Source: Bacillota bacterium
Lineage (GTDB): Bacteria; Bacillota_G; SHA-98; UBA4971
Direction of reading: 5' to 3'
Assembly (NCBI GenBank): GCA_012512055.1
Contig: JAAZEW010000278.1
Location: 1 to 6,569 of the forward strand
Length of the DNA stretch: 6,569 nt
Positions 1 to 4,303 of the stretch are shown piece after piece (position 1 is the first letter of the stretch; each line of letters opens with the position of its first letter). The position numbers and the translations under genes were made by a program. A model generated the notes under the pieces. It was given only the letters and a program-made list of their open reading frames with translations, was not told the origin of the DNA and did no database searches.

Positions 1-15
1 AAACCCGGGCGATAG

Positions 16-92
16 GCGGGAATAGCTCAGTTGGTTAGAGCGTCAGCCTTCCAAGCTGAAGGTCGCGGGTTCGAATCCCGTTTCCCGCTCCA
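16..92 (+). tRNA. tRNA-Gly, anticodon TCC
   Basis: A complete cloverleaf reads directly from the sequence. The acceptor arms GCGGGAA (16-22) and TTCCCGC (82-88) pair fully. The anticodon stem TCAGC/GCTGA (43-47, 55-59) encloses the loop CTTCCAA, so the anticodon is TCC at 50-52 and reads GGA (and probably GGG) glycine codons. The T arm is GCGGG-TTCGAAT-CCCGT with one G-T pair. The discriminator base is T89, as expected for bacterial tRNA-Gly, and CCA is encoded at 90-92. It is 77 nt long and lies 44 bases upstream of tRNA-Thr, so the two are probably co-transcribed from a promoter upstream of the window. Confidence 0.97.
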
Positions 93-136
93 TAAATGAA
101 ATGCGATTTTCTTGATGCTTTCATTCTTAGAGATGA

Positions 137-212
137 GCCCATGTAGCTCAGCAGGCAGAGCACATCCATGGTAAGGATGGGGTCGCCGGTTCGATTCCGG
201 CCGTGGGCTCCA
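137..212 (+). tRNA. tRNA-Thr, anticodon GGT
   Basis: A complete cloverleaf is visible. Acceptor arms GCCCATG (137-143) and CGTGGGC (202-208) pair with one T-G wobble. The D arm GCTC/GAGC (146-149, 158-161) carries the GG pair in its loop. The anticodon stem CATCC/GGATG (163-167, 175-179) encloses ATGGTAA, giving anticodon GGT at 170-172, which reads ACC/ACT threonine codons. The T arm is GCCGG-TTCGATT-CCGGC. The discriminator is T209 and CCA is encoded at 210-212. It is 76 nt long. tRNA-Gly and tRNA-Thr next to the rpmG-secE-nusG cluster is a familiar arrangement in bacteria. Confidence 0.97.
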
Positions 213-227
213 TTTGAAATTCCGGGT

Positions 228-254
228 AGCGCCCTTATAGCTGGCGCTCCTTTT
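228..254 (+). terminator. Possible intrinsic terminator of the tRNA pair
   Basis: AGCGCC (228-233) pairs perfectly with GGCGCT (243-248) across a 9-base loop, and CCTTTTCTT follows. The stem is short (6 bp) and the T-tract begins two bases after it, so it is a weak but reasonable rho-independent terminator 15 bases after tRNA-Thr. It would separate tRNA transcription from the rpmG promoter. Confidence 0.5.
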
Positions 255-347
255 CTTGTACCGGCTGCTGCTGATATCTTGGCAAAACAGGGAAAACTAA
301 GACAAGCAAAGCCACAGGCGATGATAGTCCCATGGCGAAACAGGCAG

Positions 348-371
348 CACGGGAAAACACACGGGAAAACA
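348..371 (+). repeat. Exact 12-base tandem direct repeat upstream of the rpmG promoter
   Basis: CACGGGAAAACA occurs twice back to back (348-359 and 360-371), ending three bases before the -35 hexamer at 375. A diverged copy, CAGGGAAAACT, lies at 289-299. Two head-to-tail copies with about one helical turn of phasing just upstream of a promoter could be a regulator site or an upstream promoter element. This is inference; no binding protein is recognised. The rest of 255-347 shows no gene or RNA that I can recognise. Confidence 0.75.
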
Positions 372-374
372 ACG

Positions 375-403
375 TTGACACCTCACTTCTCTTATGCTAG
401 ATT
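375..403 (+). promoter_or_regulatory. Sigma-A/sigma-70 type promoter for rpmG-secE-nusG and downstream genes
   Basis: A perfect -35 TTGACA (375-380), a 17-base spacer, and a -10 TAGATT (398-403) preceded by TGC (395-397), an extended -10 element. Transcription would start near 410, giving a leader of about 25 bases before rpmG. It is the only strong promoter before the L10 leader, so it probably drives rpmG through rplA and, by readthrough, rplJL. Confidence 0.8.
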
Positions 404-434
404 TTAGAAGTAATGTATCTGGGGGTGTGGAAGG

Positions 435-584
435 GTGCGAGTAGGAATCACCATTGAATGCACTCAGTGTAAACAGAGGAATTACCGCACTGAAAAGAAT
501 AAGCGGAATGACCCTGATAGGATTGAGCTTAAGAAGTACTGCAAATTCTGCAAGTCACATACCGTCCATAAAGAGACTCGCTAA
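435..584 (+). CDS. rpmG: 50S ribosomal protein L33, zinc-binding type
   Basis: A 49-residue, strongly basic protein of normal L33 length. It shows the family layout: a short N-terminal strand ([11 protein letters not shown]), a basic turn, then [19 protein letters not shown] at the C-terminus. Four cysteines in two CxxC pairs (C9/C12 and C36/C39) identify the zinc-binding (C+) form, as opposed to the cysteine-free paralogue many Firmicutes also carry for zinc starvation. L33 sits near the E site of the 50S subunit. The start is GTG at 435; GGGGGTG (421-427) is an SD seven bases upstream and can pair fully with the anti-SD, with one wobble. It is the first gene after the promoter at 375-403, and its stop lies 20 bases before secE. 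Confidence 0.95.
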   Translation: MRVGITIECTQCKQRNYRTEKNKRNDPDRIELKKYCKFCKSHTVHKETR

Positions 585-604
585 AGGTGGGGAAGGTTGC
601 CGTT

Positions 605-805
605 ATGCGTATTGTTGCATGGTTCAGACGTATTGGCAAGTTTTTCCGAGAAGTCAGGGCGGAGCTCAGGAAGGTGACCTGGCCCGGTCGTAAGGAATTG
701 GTCACATCTGCGTTAGTAGTCATTTTTGTTGTGGCGATATCTACCGCATACATCGGAGTAATCGACTACGCGTTTTCCCGAGTTTTGCAGGTCCTGATAA
801 GGTAA
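605..805 (+). CDS. secE: Preprotein translocase subunit SecE
   Basis: A 66-residue SecE of the short, single-span Gram-positive type. Residues 1-19 form the amphipathic surface helix. Residues 20-31 carry the family signature (ELRKVTWPGRKE), the cytosolic hinge that contacts SecY. Residues about 34-57 form one hydrophobic membrane span. SecE clamps the two halves of SecY in the SecYEG channel. The ATG at 605 is preferred because GGGGAAGG (589-596) lies eight bases upstream. An in-frame GTG at 587 would add six residues but overlaps this SD and lacks one of its own. The place between rpmG and nusG is the conserved one. Confidence 0.95.
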   Translation: MRIVAWFRRIGKFFREVRAELRKVTWPGRKELVTSALVVIFVVAISTAYIGVIDYAFSRVLQVLIR

Positions 806-814
806 GACTTCAGT

Positions 815-862
815 AGGGGGTGAGGGGCAAGAGGCTGCCCAAGCAGCACAGCCCTTAAACAA
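815..862 (+). promoter_or_regulatory. nusG ribosome binding site with a foldable SD-to-start spacer
   Basis: AGGGGGTG (815-822) is a strong SD, but the nusG GTG is at 863, leaving 40 intervening bases. Bases 823-856 can fold: outer stem AGGGGC (823-828) with GCCCTT (851-856), including one G-U pair; inner stem GCTGC (834-838) with GCAGC (843-847), loop CCAA. Folding leaves only AAACAA (857-862) between SD and start, a normal spacing. The pairing is seen in the sequence; its role is inferred by analogy with phage T4 gene 25 and 38 spacers. Confidence 0.55.
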
Positions 863-1537
863 GTGGATAAGATCAGTAGGTCCCGTTCTGCTGAAGACGA
901 GCTGCAAGAGACTGAAGACGAACTTGCTGCTACCGGTGAAACAGAAATGGGTGGGGAGGAACAGAGCCGGCCGGATGCGTCCGACAGGAACTTGCTTAGT
1001 AATGCAGGGCATCCGGACAGAAACTGGTATGTCATTCATACGTACTCAGGTTACGAGAACAAAGTAAAGACAAACCTTGAGCGACGGATAAAAAGCATGG
1101 AGAAAGAGGACAAAATATTCAGGGTCCTCATTCCCACTGAAGAAGAGTACGAGTTCAAGGATGGCAAGAAGAAGATTACTCAGAAGAAGATATTCCCTGG
1201 GTATGTTCTAGTGGAAATGCTGATGGAAGACGACTCCTGGTACTTGGTAAGGAACACTCCGGGGGTTACGGGTTTTGTCGGCACGGGAACCAAACCCATC
1301 CCTCTTCAGGATACGGAGCTTCGCGAAATCATGAGACGGATTGGCGTGGAAGAGCCTCGTCCGAAAATTGATTTCTCCGTCGGCGAAGGCGTGAGAGTAA
1401 CATCCGGGCCGTTCCAGCATTTTACAGGGATTGTCCAGGAGATTCAAGCAGACAGGGGAAAGTTGCGGGTGCTGGTGTCCATGTTTGGGCGCGACACGCC
1501 TGTCGAATTAGATTTTAGTCAGGTGGAGAAGATTTAG
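863..1537 (+). CDS. nusG: Transcription termination/antitermination factor NusG, with acidic N-terminal extension
   Basis: A 224-residue NusG, longer than the usual 175-185. Residues 1-54 are a low-complexity, acid-rich extension. The NGN domain, which binds the polymerase clamp, starts at W55 ([18 protein letters not shown]) and includes the [11 protein letters not shown] and [10 protein letters not shown] segments. The C-terminal KOW domain (about 170-224: [18 protein letters not shown], then [20 protein letters not shown]) is the part that contacts Rho or ribosomal protein S10. The start is uncertain. GTG 863 is the most upstream in-frame start, because a TGA at 821 closes the frame. It lacks a linear SD but may use the hairpin-spaced one at 815-822. 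ATG 947 (196 aa), with GGTGA at 935-939, is the alternative. Codons 863-946 look coding. The gene is downstream of secE and 43 bases before rplK, the conserved order. Confidence 0.93.
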   Translation: MDKISRSRSAEDELQETEDELAATGETEMGGEEQSRPDASDRNLLSNAGHPDRNWYVIHTYSGYENKVKTNLERRIKSMEKEDKIFRVLIPTEEEYEFKDGKKKITQKKIFPGYVLVEMLMEDDSWYLVRNTPGVTGFVGTGTKPIPLQDTELREIMRRIGVEEPRPKIDFSVGEGVRVTSGPFQHFTGIVQEIQADRGKLRVLVSMFGRDTPVELDFSQVEKI

Positions 1538-1580
1538 CCAGGTAAGATGTTTGGCAAGGTGGGCAGGAGGGACATGTGCC

Positions 1581-2006
1581 ATGGCAAGGAAAAAAATAGC
1601 AGCTATCGTGAAGCTCCAGATTTCGGCAGGCAAGGCTACGGCAGCGCCGCCTGTTGGGCCGGCATTGGCGCAACACAGTGTCAATATTATGGAGTTCGTA
1701 CGTTCGTTTAATGAGAAAACCGCAGCGCAAGCCGGGACGATTATTCCCGTTGAGATAACGGTATATGATGACAGGTCTTTCACATATGTGCTGAAGACTC
1801 CGCCTGCTTCATTCCTTATACGGAAGGCTGCAGGGATCGATAAAGGGTCAGGCGTTCCCAACAGGGACAAAGTTGCGAGAATCACTAAAGCGCAGCTCCG
1901 GGAAATCGCCACAGAGAAGATGAACGATCTGAATGCCACCACCGTAGAGGCAGCGGAGAAGATAATAGCCGGCACTGCCAGAAGTATGGGCGTGGAGATT
2001 ATCTGA
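1581..2006 (+). CDS. rplK: 50S ribosomal protein L11
   Basis: A 141-residue L11 of standard length. The N-terminal domain (1-70) holds the family signature [20 protein letters not shown] with P23/P24, the prolines that face the thiostrepton site in other L11s. The C-terminal domain (75-141) binds the 23S GTPase-associated region and ends in the typical [10 protein letters not shown]11 forms the base of the L7/L12 stalk and is needed for factor-dependent GTPase activity. The start at 1581 has AGGAGGG (1565-1571) nine bases upstream. An in-frame ATG at 1551 would overlap the region before that SD and would add an atypical [10 protein letters not shown] leader, so it was rejected. A30 and S33 replace the usual glycines in the GPALGQxG stretch. 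Confidence 0.96.
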   Translation: MARKKIAAIVKLQISAGKATAAPPVGPALAQHSVNIMEFVRSFNEKTAAQAGTIIPVEITVYDDRSFTYVLKTPPASFLIRKAAGIDKGSGVPNRDKVARITKAQLREIATEKMNDLNATTVEAAEKIIAGTARSMGVEII

Positions 2007-2012
2007 TAGACA

Positions 2013-2044
2013 GTGGGAGAAGCGATAAGCTTCGATTGCACCAC
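2013..2044 (+). promoter_or_regulatory. Probable L1 autoregulatory mRNA site (rplK-rplA interspace)
   Basis: GTGG (2013-2016) pairs with CCAC (2041-2044). GAAGC (2019-2023) pairs with GCTTC (2029-2033) around a GATAA loop. Between the stems is an asymmetric internal loop: GA on the left (2017-2018), GATTGCA on the right (2034-2040). GTGGGAG opposite GAT...ACCAC is the hallmark shared by known L1 mRNA operators and the L1 site on 23S rRNA. It touches the rplA SD (AAGGAGGT, 2045-2052), so L1 binding could block translation initiation. Confidence 0.7.
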
Positions 2045-2062
2045 AAGGAGGTTAGTATTTAG

Positions 2063-2773
2063 ATGGCAACTCGTGGCAAAAGGTATCAAGAAGCTTTGGG
2101 GCTCTATGACAGAGAACAACTCTATTCTCCGTCTGAAGCAATTGACCTTGTAAAAGCAACTGCAAAGGCCGGTTTTGATGAGACTGTGGAGCTGGCGGTT
2201 AAGTTAGGTATTGACCCGAAGCGTTCTGACCAGCAGGTGCGAGGGGCGGTTGTGCTTCCGCACGGAACCGGCAAGTCAGTCAGGGTCGCTGTTTTCGCAA
2301 AGGGAGAAAAGGCTAAGGAAGCGGAAGAAGCAGGCGCGGATTTTGTCGGCGCAGAGGACTTGGCTGAGAAAGTCCAAGGCGGCTGGATGGACTTTGACGT
2401 GGCCGTTGCTACCCCTGACATGATGAGCGTAGTAGGCCGTCTCGGACGTATATTGGGGCCGAGAGGGTTGATGCCTAACCCTAAGACAGGGACTGTAACG
2501 TTTGAAGTGGATCGAGCCATCAAAGAGATTAAAGCAGGAAAGGTAGAGTATAGGGCGGACAAGACAGCCATCGTACACGTGGTTATCGGGAAAGCGTCCT
2601 TTGAGAAGAAGCAGCTTCTCGAGAATTTGGCAGTCATACTCGATGCCTTGATTAAGGCAAGGCCTGCTGCTGCCAGAGGCGCTTATCTGAGGAGTGTGGT
2701 TCTGTCTTCGACTATGGGCCCTGGAATTCGGGTAAGTCCTGTCCAAATAGTGGCTAAGCTTACTGAAGAGTAA
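2063..2773 (+). CDS. rplA: 50S ribosomal protein L1
   Basis: A 236-residue L1, within the normal 228-236 range. The N-terminal part of domain I begins GKRYQEAL and includes the [32 protein letters not shown] stretch (about 39-70). The family signature [20 protein letters not shown] runs over residues 125-144 within the domain II region. The C-terminal segment returns to domain I and carries the conserved [18 protein letters not shown]1 binds 23S helices 76-78, forms the mobile stalk that moves deacylated tRNA out of the E site, and represses its own mRNA. The ATG at 2063 has a near-perfect SD, AAGGAGGT (2045-2052), ten bases upstream. The gene follows rplK by 56 bases, with the probable L1 operator in that gap. 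Confidence 0.97.
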   Translation: MATRGKRYQEALGLYDREQLYSPSEAIDLVKATAKAGFDETVELAVKLGIDPKRSDQQVRGAVVLPHGTGKSVRVAVFAKGEKAKEAEEAGADFVGAEDLAEKVQGGWMDFDVAVATPDMMSVVGRLGRILGPRGLMPNPKTGTVTFEVDRAIKEIKAGKVEYRADKTAIVHVVIGKASFEKKQLLENLAVILDALIKARPAAARGAYLRSVVLSSTMGPGIRVSPVQIVAKLTEE

Positions 2774-2791
2774 GACTTGAGAAACAAATAA

Positions 2792-2880
2792 GCTGTTTTT
2801 GCGGTCTTCCATGGCCCAAGACAGCGGGTGTCCGAAGACTTAATGAGCGCGGCTTGCGCTTGCCCGCCGAGGTCGGGGAT
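2792..2880 (+). promoter_or_regulatory. Ribosomal protein L10 leader RNA
   Basis: The untranslated stretch before rplJ carries the L10 leader pattern. A 5' hairpin, GTCTT (2804-2808) with AAGAC (2818-2822), is followed by the stem GCGGG (2824-2828) with CCCGC (2863-2867). Inside this is a closed hairpin, AGCGC (2846-2850) with GCGCT (2856-2860), loop GGCTT. The single-stranded CTTAATG (2839-2845) and the CCGAGGT after the stem are elements I recognise from the Rfam L10 leader family. L10, as the L10(L12)n complex, binds the kink-turn-like region and represses rplJL. GCTGT (2792-2796) could alternatively pair with ACAGC (2821-2825). No promoter is obvious, so the leader is probably reached from upstream. 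Confidence 0.85.
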
Positions 2881-2931
2881 GGCATTTCAAAGTGGCTGAC
2901 AAGGCTGACTTTCGATTGCTTTGAATTTGAG

Positions 2932-2960
2932 ACGCCCCCGCTCTCACGCGGGGGCGTTTT
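2932..2960 (+). terminator. Intrinsic terminator (attenuator) between L10 leader and rplJ
   Basis: ACGCCCCCGC (2932-2941) and GCGGGGGCGT (2948-2957) form a perfect 10-bp GC-rich stem with loop TCTCAC, followed by TTT. The T-tract is short (TTTT including the last paired base), so termination is probably partial, as expected for an attenuator. It lies 57 bases before rplJ. Parts of its left arm can pair with upstream leader segments, offering possible antiterminator folds. Confidence 0.85.
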
Positions 2961-3017
2961 GCCGGTCGTAATGAAGTCAAAAGGGCAGAATTTAGAGCCT
3001 TTAGGAAGGGAGGTATC

Positions 3018-3551
3018 GTGAACTTGGTGAGACCAGAGAAAATGGCAGCCGTAGAGGAAATCAAGGATAAGCTGGAGAAAGCCCAAGGTGTTGTACTCGT
3101 CGACTATCGCGGTTTGAATGTGGGCTCGCTTACTAATCTCAGGCGACTGCTGGATAAATCCGAAGGTGAGTTCAGAGTTGTCAAGAATACCCTGACCATC
3201 ATTGCAGCGAGAGACATCGGCCTTGGAGACCTTGAACAATACCTTGAAGGCCCTACGGCTATCGCTTTCGCTTATGAGGATCCTGCAGAGGTAGCCAGAA
3301 TCATAAATGATTTCACAAGAGAGTTTCGGGAATTGGGCATAAAGGGAGGCACACTGTTAGGCAGGGTTATCGGGCCTGACGACGTGCGCAGCCTGGCGCT
3401 TCTGCCTCCTCGCGATGTTATGCTGGGGCATGTGGCTGCAGCTTTTGCTGCACCGATGTCCGGATTCGCCCGCGCTTTGTCCGGCATCATAACGAACTTT
3501 GCGTATGCAGTTGATGCAGTGAGGCGACAGAAAGAAGAGGCAGCCGCTTGA
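3018..3551 (+). CDS. rplJ: 50S ribosomal protein L10
   Basis: A 177-residue L10. The N-terminal globular domain (RPEKMAAVEEIKDKLEKAQGVVLVDYRGLNV..., through the FRVVKNTL segment near residues 54-61) binds 23S helices 42-44 and the L10 leader mRNA. The following GPTAIAFAYEDP segment is also typical. The C-terminal helix (about 135-177, ending RRQKEEAAA) carries the L7/L12 dimer binding sites. The GTG at 3018 is chosen as the most upstream start behind GGGAGGT (3008-3014), but the gap is only 3 bases. TTG 3024 (9-base gap) or GTG 3027 (12-base gap) in the same frame are alternatives that remove 2 or 3 residues. The upstream leader and attenuator predict feedback control by L10-L12. Confidence 0.96.
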   Translation: MNLVRPEKMAAVEEIKDKLEKAQGVVLVDYRGLNVGSLTNLRRLLDKSEGEFRVVKNTLTIIAARDIGLGDLEQYLEGPTAIAFAYEDPAEVARIINDFTREFRELGIKGGTLLGRVIGPDDVRSLALLPPRDVMLGHVAAAFAAPMSGFARALSGIITNFAYAVDAVRRQKEEAAA

Positions 3552-3620
3552 CTTGACGAGGCGGGGCAGTTCAAAAAGAGGCCCGGATAAAAAGACTAAG
3601 ATAAGAAGGGGAGACAAAGT

Positions 3621-4001
3621 ATGACTAAGGAAGAAATCATCGAGGCTATTGCCAATATGACAGTTATCGAGCTTTCAGAGCTTGTCAAGGCTATTGAGGA
3701 GAAATTCGGAGTGAGCGCATCTGCGCCTGTGGCAATTGCAGCGGGTCCTGCCATGGCAGCAGGCCCGGCAGCGCCTGAAGAAGAAGAAAAGACAGAGTTT
3801 GACGTTGTCCTGGTAAGCGCAGGCGACAAGAAAATCCCGGTCCTTAAGGTTGTCCGTGAGCTAACCGGGCTAGGGCTTAAGGAAGCCAAAGAGCTTGTAG
3901 AAAGCGCCCCAAGGCCTGTAAAGGAAGGGGTTAAGAAGGAAGAGGCAGAGAGCATAAAGGCGCAACTTGAAGAAGCAGGCGCTACTATTGAGATAAAATA
4001 G
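3621..4001 (+). CDS. rplL: 50S ribosomal protein L7/L12
   Basis: A 126-residue L7/L12 of normal length and acidic composition. Residues 1-32 form the N-terminal dimerisation domain that binds L10. Residues about 34-55 are the flexible Ala/Pro/Gly-rich hinge. Residues about 58-126 are the factor-binding C-terminal domain, with [21 protein letters not shown], then [13 protein letters not shown], and the usual [10 protein letters not shown] ending. Multiple dimers form the stalk that recruits EF-Tu, EF-G and IF2. The ATG at 3621 has AAGGGGAG (3606-3613) seven bases upstream. The 69-base gap after rplJ shows no terminator, so the two genes share a message; extra L12 relative to L10 would have to come from stronger initiation. 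Confidence 0.97.
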   Translation: MTKEEIIEAIANMTVIELSELVKAIEEKFGVSASAPVAIAAGPAMAAGPAAPEEEEKTEFDVVLVSAGDKKIPVLKVVRELTGLGLKEAKELVESAPRPVKEGVKKEEAESIKAQLEEAGATIEIK

Positions 4002-4010
4002 GAATTTCTG

Positions 4011-4019
4011 TGCTATACT
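4011..4019 (+). promoter_or_regulatory. Possible extended -10 promoter element after rplL
   Basis: TGCTATACT combines an extended -10 TGN with TATACT. The best -35-like sequence, TTGAGA (3988-3993), is 20 bases away, too far for a normal promoter, so this is a low-confidence candidate. It would start just before the hairpin at 4032-4072. Confidence 0.25.
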
Positions 4020-4031
4020 ATATGTTGTGAG

Positions 4032-4072
4032 ATAAGGGGCTCCCGTTTCATCAAAAACGAGCAGCCCCTTAT
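4032..4072 (+). other. Large hairpin in the rplL-rpoB gap, possible weak terminator or processing site
   Basis: ATAAGGGGCT (4032-4041) pairs perfectly with AGCCCCTTAT (4063-4072), and an inner stem CGTTT (4044-4048) with AAACG (4055-4059) can stack above it. The base of the stem is followed by GCTTGACA, not a T-tract, so it is not a textbook rho-independent terminator on either strand. It may attenuate rplL readthrough, protect the rplL 3' end or be an RNase site. Confidence 0.6.
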
Positions 4073-4074
4073 GC

Positions 4075-4103
4075 TTGACATATTGACCAGCATTCACTAT
4101 CAT
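4075..4103 (+). promoter_or_regulatory. Promoter for rpoB
   Basis: Perfect -35 TTGACA (4075-4080), an exact 17-base spacer, and -10 TATCAT (4098-4103, five of six consensus bases). It starts three bases after the hairpin at 4032-4072. Transcription would begin near 4110, giving a leader of about 194 bases before rpoB. It would allow rpoB(C) to be expressed separately from rplJL. Confidence 0.75.
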
Positions 4104-4303
4104 TAAAGAATGCGGCAACCTGTAGCCGGGAGTAGACATACTTGTATGATTTTGTTCTTGCTTATTTATACTACACAGGATCCTTCTTTTCCTTCTAGTC
4201 AAAGGTATTTTTCGTCTAGGAAATAGCAGGGCTATCATTGCCTGCGCGCTAAATCGTTATGTAGGCGCTCAATAGTCCGGGTGGGAGATGGGAGCGTGAC
4301 AGG
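4104..4303 (+). promoter_or_regulatory. Long untranslated leader of rpoB
   Basis: No open frame with a convincing start occupies this stretch. It contains a weak second promoter candidate, TTGTAT (4142-4147) and TATACT (4167-4172) with a 19-base gap. It also has a hairpin GCAGG (4226-4230)/CCTGC (4241-4245) and a GCGC-rich pairing between 4244-4249 and 4265-4268. I do not recognise a known riboswitch or leader family. The last bases, GGGAG (4290-4294), form the rpoB SD. Confidence 0.5.

Noticed and set aside
1..15. Bases before tRNA-Gly
   Set aside because: Too short to assign; no promoter or gene end can be supported.
348..371. Direct repeats considered as a CRISPR remnant
   Set aside because: Units are only 12 bases, adjacent with no spacer, and no cas genes are nearby.
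213..374. Search for a third tRNA (tRNA-Trp) between tRNA-Thr and rpmG
   Set aside because: No T-arm GTTCGA-type motif or matching acceptor arms are present in this stretch.
168..407. 79-codon plus-strand open frame starting inside tRNA-Thr
   Set aside because: It overlaps the tRNA, its terminator, the tandem repeat and the rpmG promoter. It has no SD and its product resembles no known family.
454..693. Plus-strand 79-codon frame overlapping rpmG and secE
   Set aside because: It is out of frame with both real genes, which have proper SDs and family signatures.
820..858. Short frame GTG 820 to TAA 856, possible upstream peptide or programmed +1 frameshift into nusG at CCT-TAA
   Set aside because: It encodes only 12 residues, the GTG lies inside the SD itself, and the site lacks good re-pairing for a +1 slip. 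The hairpin-spaced initiation model explains the region better.
1508..2119. Long minus-strand open frame (203 codons) opposite rplK
   Set aside because: It is antisense shadow of a clear L11 gene, with no SD or recognisable family. The same applies to the other minus-strand frames opposite rplA, rplJ, rplL and rpoB.
4032..4072. Hairpin considered as a standard rho-independent terminator of rplL
   Set aside because: The stem is strong, but neither strand has the required T-tract. It is kept only as a structured element.
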